Shown piece by piece: positions 43,582-46,189 of a stretch of DNA of 46,189 bases (position 1 is the stretch's first letter; every line of letters begins with the position of its first letter). Location of the stretch: positions 1 through 46,189 of the forward strand of contig JAFQEL010000036.1 in the NCBI GenBank assembly GCA_017399065.1, written 5' to 3'. The position numbers were made by a program, and so were the translations under genes. Source of the DNA: Clostridia bacterium (lineage in GTDB: Bacteria; Bacillota; Clostridia; Oscillospirales; Acutalibacteraceae). The notes beneath the pieces are model-generated. The model made no database searches. It had not been told where the DNA came from and worked only from the letters and a program-made list of their open reading frames with translations.

Positions 43582-45252
43582 TTATTTTTGTTGGGACAAA
43601 AGAACAACCGTCTCGACTGTGTTTTCATCAGTCAAACTCAAGTCCGTTACATATCTACTGTTGAAATACATCGGGAATTTGAAGGTTATACTCTTGAGGA
43701 AAAGGCCATTCTCCTGCTTTTCTTCAAAGATTTCAATTTTCTGAATCAGTGCCTGCATAAATGCTTTCTTTTCGCCGTCGGTAAATTGACTGTAGTACTT
43801 TTCGAAGAATATCAGATAGTTGTAAACGGTTTCTTCATTGATCAACTGTTGGCGTATATTTTCAAGTCTTTTTTCAGATTCGGATATCAGTTCTTCAAGT
43901 TCTTCCATTTCGCAATAGAAGTTGTTTAACCTTGCATCCATATCATTGTACTTTTTATCATAATATACTTCATCCGGGTCAAGGTTGTCAATCTGAGATA
44001 TGAGTGAATTTTTATTTGATTCCTTTTTTCTGAGCTGTGCTTTCAGGTTCTTTATCTCGTTTTCAAGATTTGTTATGTCGAGATTTTCGCCAATCTGTGA
44101 TTTCATTGCATTAGCGAAATCGGGATTGTTAACAAGTGAGCAAATAACTCTTTCTACAGCTGCATTGACATCTTCCTGCGGCCAGTTTTTCTTATAGTTG
44201 CATTTCTTGCCGTCGGAAAGAAATCTGCCGTGCTTGCAGTGATAATAAAACCGGTCATACAGGTCATTGCTGTGCTTTCGTGAAAAGTTACCTGTTAAAC
44301 CTGCACCGCAAATCGGACACTTGATAAGGCCTGTTAAAATATGTTGCCTGTCAAGGTTGTATTTCTTTTCATAAGCGTGTCCTGTCTCTACTCTCTTCGC
44401 CTGAGCTATATTCCAATCTTCCTCAGAAATTATAGCCTCATGTATACCTTGACTTAAAATATATTCATCGGAATTTACTATGCGAGTTTTGTCTTCTGTT
44501 CCGTTAATCTTTTCCGTCTTTCTTCTGCCGAAAGCAATTTTTCCGCAATATACAGGGTTGTCAATAACACACTTTATGAAGCTGACTTTAAAACCTTCGT
44601 ACTTGTGATTTTGGCGAAGCTTCTTTTTATATCCTTGGTTATTAAGCCAGTTAGCAACACCGTTCAGGCCCATATTGGTAGTGATAAACTGTTTGTATAT
44701 AAGCTTAATAATTTCTGCTTCATCTTCAGCTACTTCAAGTTTTCCGTCAACAAGCTTGTATCCATAAGGAGCAAAGCCACCGTTCCATTTTCCCTCACGA
44801 GCTTTCTGCTTTCTGCCTTCCATGGTTTGTTCCAAAATGTTTTCGCGCTCTATTTCTGCAACAGCTGAAAGCAATGTTATTATAAGCTTTCCGGTGTCCT
44901 TGGAACTGTCAATACCGTCGTTTACACAAATGAGATTTGCTCCGTTAGATTGGAGTGTACGCAGCGATGTTAAAACATCCGCTGCGTTTCTTCCAAAACG
45001 AGAGAGCTTAAAAACAAGAACAAAAGAAATATCATCCTTCTTGTTTTTAATATCTTCAAGCATTTGCATAAATTGAGGGCGACCGGAGATGCTTTTTCCG
45101 GACCTTCCGGCATCACAGTATTCTCCTGCAACTCTGAAATCATTAGCCGTAGCATACCTTATCAAAGCTTCTTTTTGTGCATCAAGACTATAGCCTTCAG
45201 TCTGCATAAGAGTTGAAACTCTGGTATAGATATAACAATTTGTTCGTTTCAA
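43582..45252 (-). CDS. Large serine recombinase
   Basis: 556 residues. The N-terminal resolvase domain has YIYTRVSTLMQTEGYSLDAQ with catalytic Ser13, the EYCDAGRSGKSISGRPQF segment and VFKLSRFGRN near 80-90. A Recombinase domain (GYKLVDGKLEVAEDEAEIIKLI near 167-190) is followed by the zinc ribbon (CPICGAGL ... CKHG ... CNYKK) near 315-355 and a C-terminal coiled coil (about 390-470) that controls directionality in this class. Such enzymes integrate phages and transposable elements by attP x attB recombination. ATG 45252 follows GGAGG. Preceded by a 46-residue ORF. Confidence 0.95.
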   Translation of the reverse strand: MKRTNCYIYTRVSTLMQTEGYSLDAQKEALIRYATANDFRVAGEYCDAGRSGKSISGRPQFMQMLEDIKNKKDDISFVLVFKLSRFGRNAADVLTSLRTLQSNGANLICVNDGIDSSKDTGKLIITLLSAVAEIERENILEQTMEGRKQKAREGKWNGGFAPYGYKLVDGKLEVAEDEAEIIKLIYKQFITTNMGLNGVANWLNNQGYKKKLRQNHKYEGFKVSFIKCVIDNPVYCGKIAFGRRKTEKINGTEDKTRIVNSDEYILSQGIHEAIISEEDWNIAQAKRVETGHAYEKKYNLDRQHILTGLIKCPICGAGLTGNFSRKHSNDLYDRFYYHCKHGRFLSDGKKCNYKKNWPQEDVNAAVERVICSLVNNPDFANAMKSQIGENLDITNLENEIKNLKAQLRKKESNKNSLISQIDNLDPDEVYYDKKYNDMDARLNNFYCEMEELEELISESEKRLENIRQQLINEETVYNYLIFFEKYYSQFTDGEKKAFMQALIQKIEIFEEKQENGLFLKSITFKFPMYFNSRYVTDLSLTDENTVETVVLLSQQK

Positions 45253-45313
45253 AAAAGCACCTCCGATTATTGAGTGTTGTTTCAGGTCAAACTAATTTAA
45301 ATTTAGCGCACAA

Positions 45314-45454
45314 TTATTCCGGTGTCAAGGCCTTATTATCCGAGTCTCCTTCGGATACCTTGTCACCGTACTTCTCAATCATCTCCATCATAAAATTAAT
45401 AAAAGCGACAAAATCTGCCCTTTCTTTTGGAGTGAAGTTTTCGGGAGTAAACAT
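45314..45454 (-). CDS. Small ORF (46 residues) upstream of the serine recombinase
   Basis: MFTPENFTPKERADFVAFIN begins a protein with one helical region (MMEMIEKYGDKV) and a polar end (GDSDNKALTPE). GAGG is placed 9 nt before the ATG. It is 61 bp upstream of the recombinase gene and may be in the same transcript, possibly as a directionality or regulatory factor; no family is recognised. Confidence 0.55.
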   Translation of the reverse strand: MFTPENFTPKERADFVAFINFMMEMIEKYGDKVSEGDSDNKALTPE

Positions 45455-45592
45455 TGGTTTTATCCTCATAGGTTTATTTTTTGAGGATTTGTTTATCTAA
45501 ACTCATAGAGAGTTATATTCGTGTTCATCCTGAGAATTAAAATCAAAACGGGTGGCGTCAAATCCTGCCCGTATCCTCAGTTGGTGTAGTAA

Positions 45593-46189
45593 TCACACCG
45601 CGAGCATATAGTTTGAGACGGTAACGTCGAGACGCCAGTGTGATAAATGATAGATCGAAACTGCCATCAGCGACAGTCTGTCATAGATAAGCGGGAGTCC
45701 TTTTTCAAGTGCAAGTTGCTTATTCTTCCCGCGTACGAAATAATTGCCACGGATTTCTTTCTTATCCAGATGCTTCGGTTTCTTTGTTTTCTTATCAATG
45801 CACTTTTCGTTCCAGCGTTTTATAATCTCATCCTCAAGCTGCTTTCTGTATCCGGGCTCATTGTTGATTCTGTCAAGATAGTAGTTGTATGCTCTGACAG
45901 CCTGTTCAGCTCTCATATGGTGATAATCAATACTGTTGTTCATTTCCTGTGCAGAAAACACTTTGTTTTCCGTACCGTCAAAGAATGACTTTACTGTTCC
46001 GATATCTTCTGACAAGATGCGCTGATAGGTTTCCTTGCCGCCCTTACCTCTGCGGACAACGACACAAAGATAACCTGATTCATCTTTCTTCAGATCGCTG
46101 CCACGAATATTCTTAAGCTCGTTCCTGCGTATTCCGATACATCTCTGCAGCTCAACCGTTCTTGAATACTTGCTGTTGTTTTCATCACC
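45593..46189 (-). CDS. C-terminal part of a tyrosine recombinase/integrase (partial)
   Basis: The frame is open from the window's right edge, giving 198 residues. CIGIRRNELKNIRGSDL holds the first catalytic Arg, a VVVRRGKGGKE hairpin supplies the Lys, YHHMRAEQA gives HxxR, and HLSHWRLDVTVSNYML contains the second His and the nucleophile Tyr near the end. An unusual insert of about 70 Lys/Glu-rich residues separates HxxR from the last motif. It is the third gene of the minus-strand mobile cluster. Confidence 0.82.
   Translation of the reverse strand, partial: GDENNSKYSRTVELQRCIGIRRNELKNIRGSDLKKDESGYLCVVVRRGKGGKETYQRILSEDIGTVKSFFDGTENKVFSAQEMNNSIDYHHMRAEQAVRAYNYYLDRINNEPGYRKQLEDEIIKRWNEKCIDKKTKKPKHLDKKEIRGNYFVRGKNKQLALEKGLPLIYDRLSLMAVSIYHLSHWRLDVTVSNYMLAV

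Overview
The window reads as a chromosomal segment of an anaerobic, fibre-degrading Firmicute, most likely an uncultured member of the Oscillospiraceae/Ruminococcaceae. The evidence is a free-standing dockerin protein, a BspA-like leucine-rich repeat surface protein, DUF4364 and DUF896 (YnzC) proteins, a Gram-positive L10 leader, RNase Y, strong AGGAGG ribosome binding sites with frequent TTG starts, and many plant-polysaccharide enzymes. This assignment is inferred from gene content, not from a marker-gene search.

Layout. 1-2100: the 3' end of a probable glycoside hydrolase and a convergent WbsX/GH99-like gene. 2200-4630: a secreted BspA-like protein flanked on both sides by degenerate ~20-bp tandem repeats. 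4628-5011: tRNA-Thr and tRNA-Tyr (minus strand) with a duplicated tRNA-Tyr 3' end and an inverted T-arm copy downstream. 5200-13180: a plus-strand accessory block that mixes two TIR-domain proteins (one a probable TIR-STING immune effector without a cyclase, one TIR plus a helical domain followed 15 bp later by a nucleoside hydrolase) with a GH78-like rhamnosidase, an EutH-type transporter and a secreted beta-helix/pectate-lyase-like protein. 13200-14070: a divergent XRE regulator / zinc-ribbon membrane protein pair with two palindromic operators. 14150-17870: the minus-strand block rpmG-secE-nusG-rplK-rplA and, behind its own promoter and L10 leader, rplJ-rplL, not followed by rpoBC.

17970-32260 is mostly a plus-strand housekeeping and sugar block: dockerin protein (minus), RNase Y, a flippase, PurF, GtrA, a lipoprotein, an MreB-family protein, a GH51 arabinofuranosidase translationally coupled to a sulfatase, an O-antigen-ligase-like protein, RecD2 and a DUF4364 protein. 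32565-39870 carries ribulokinase AraB, an acyltransferase-like membrane protein, ZapA, a U32 peptidase, a YnzC protein and two xylose-isomerase-like TIM-barrel proteins. 39920-43297 (minus) is a two-gene unit of a GH3-type acyl-adenylating enzyme and a secreted LCAT-like hydrolase with Cys in the nucleophile position. 43580-46189 (minus) is mobile DNA: a large serine recombinase, a 46-residue ORF and the C-terminal part of a tyrosine recombinase running off the window.

How it fits together: arabinofuranosidase, AraB and the two isomerase-like proteins point to arabinose/arabinan use; GH78, the beta-helix protein, the GH99-like protein and the sulfatase point to pectin or host/plant glycan use. 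Three intergenic regions (8391-8653, 32256-32520, 37511-37908) hold a dispersed multi-hairpin repeat associated with a 76-bp module that ends in a Shine-Dalgarno sequence; at 37.7-37.9 kb this module is present three times in tandem directly in front of ynzC. I regard the orphan TIR-STING, the TIR/nucleoside-hydrolase pair and the modular hairpin/76-bp repeat system as the most interesting content.
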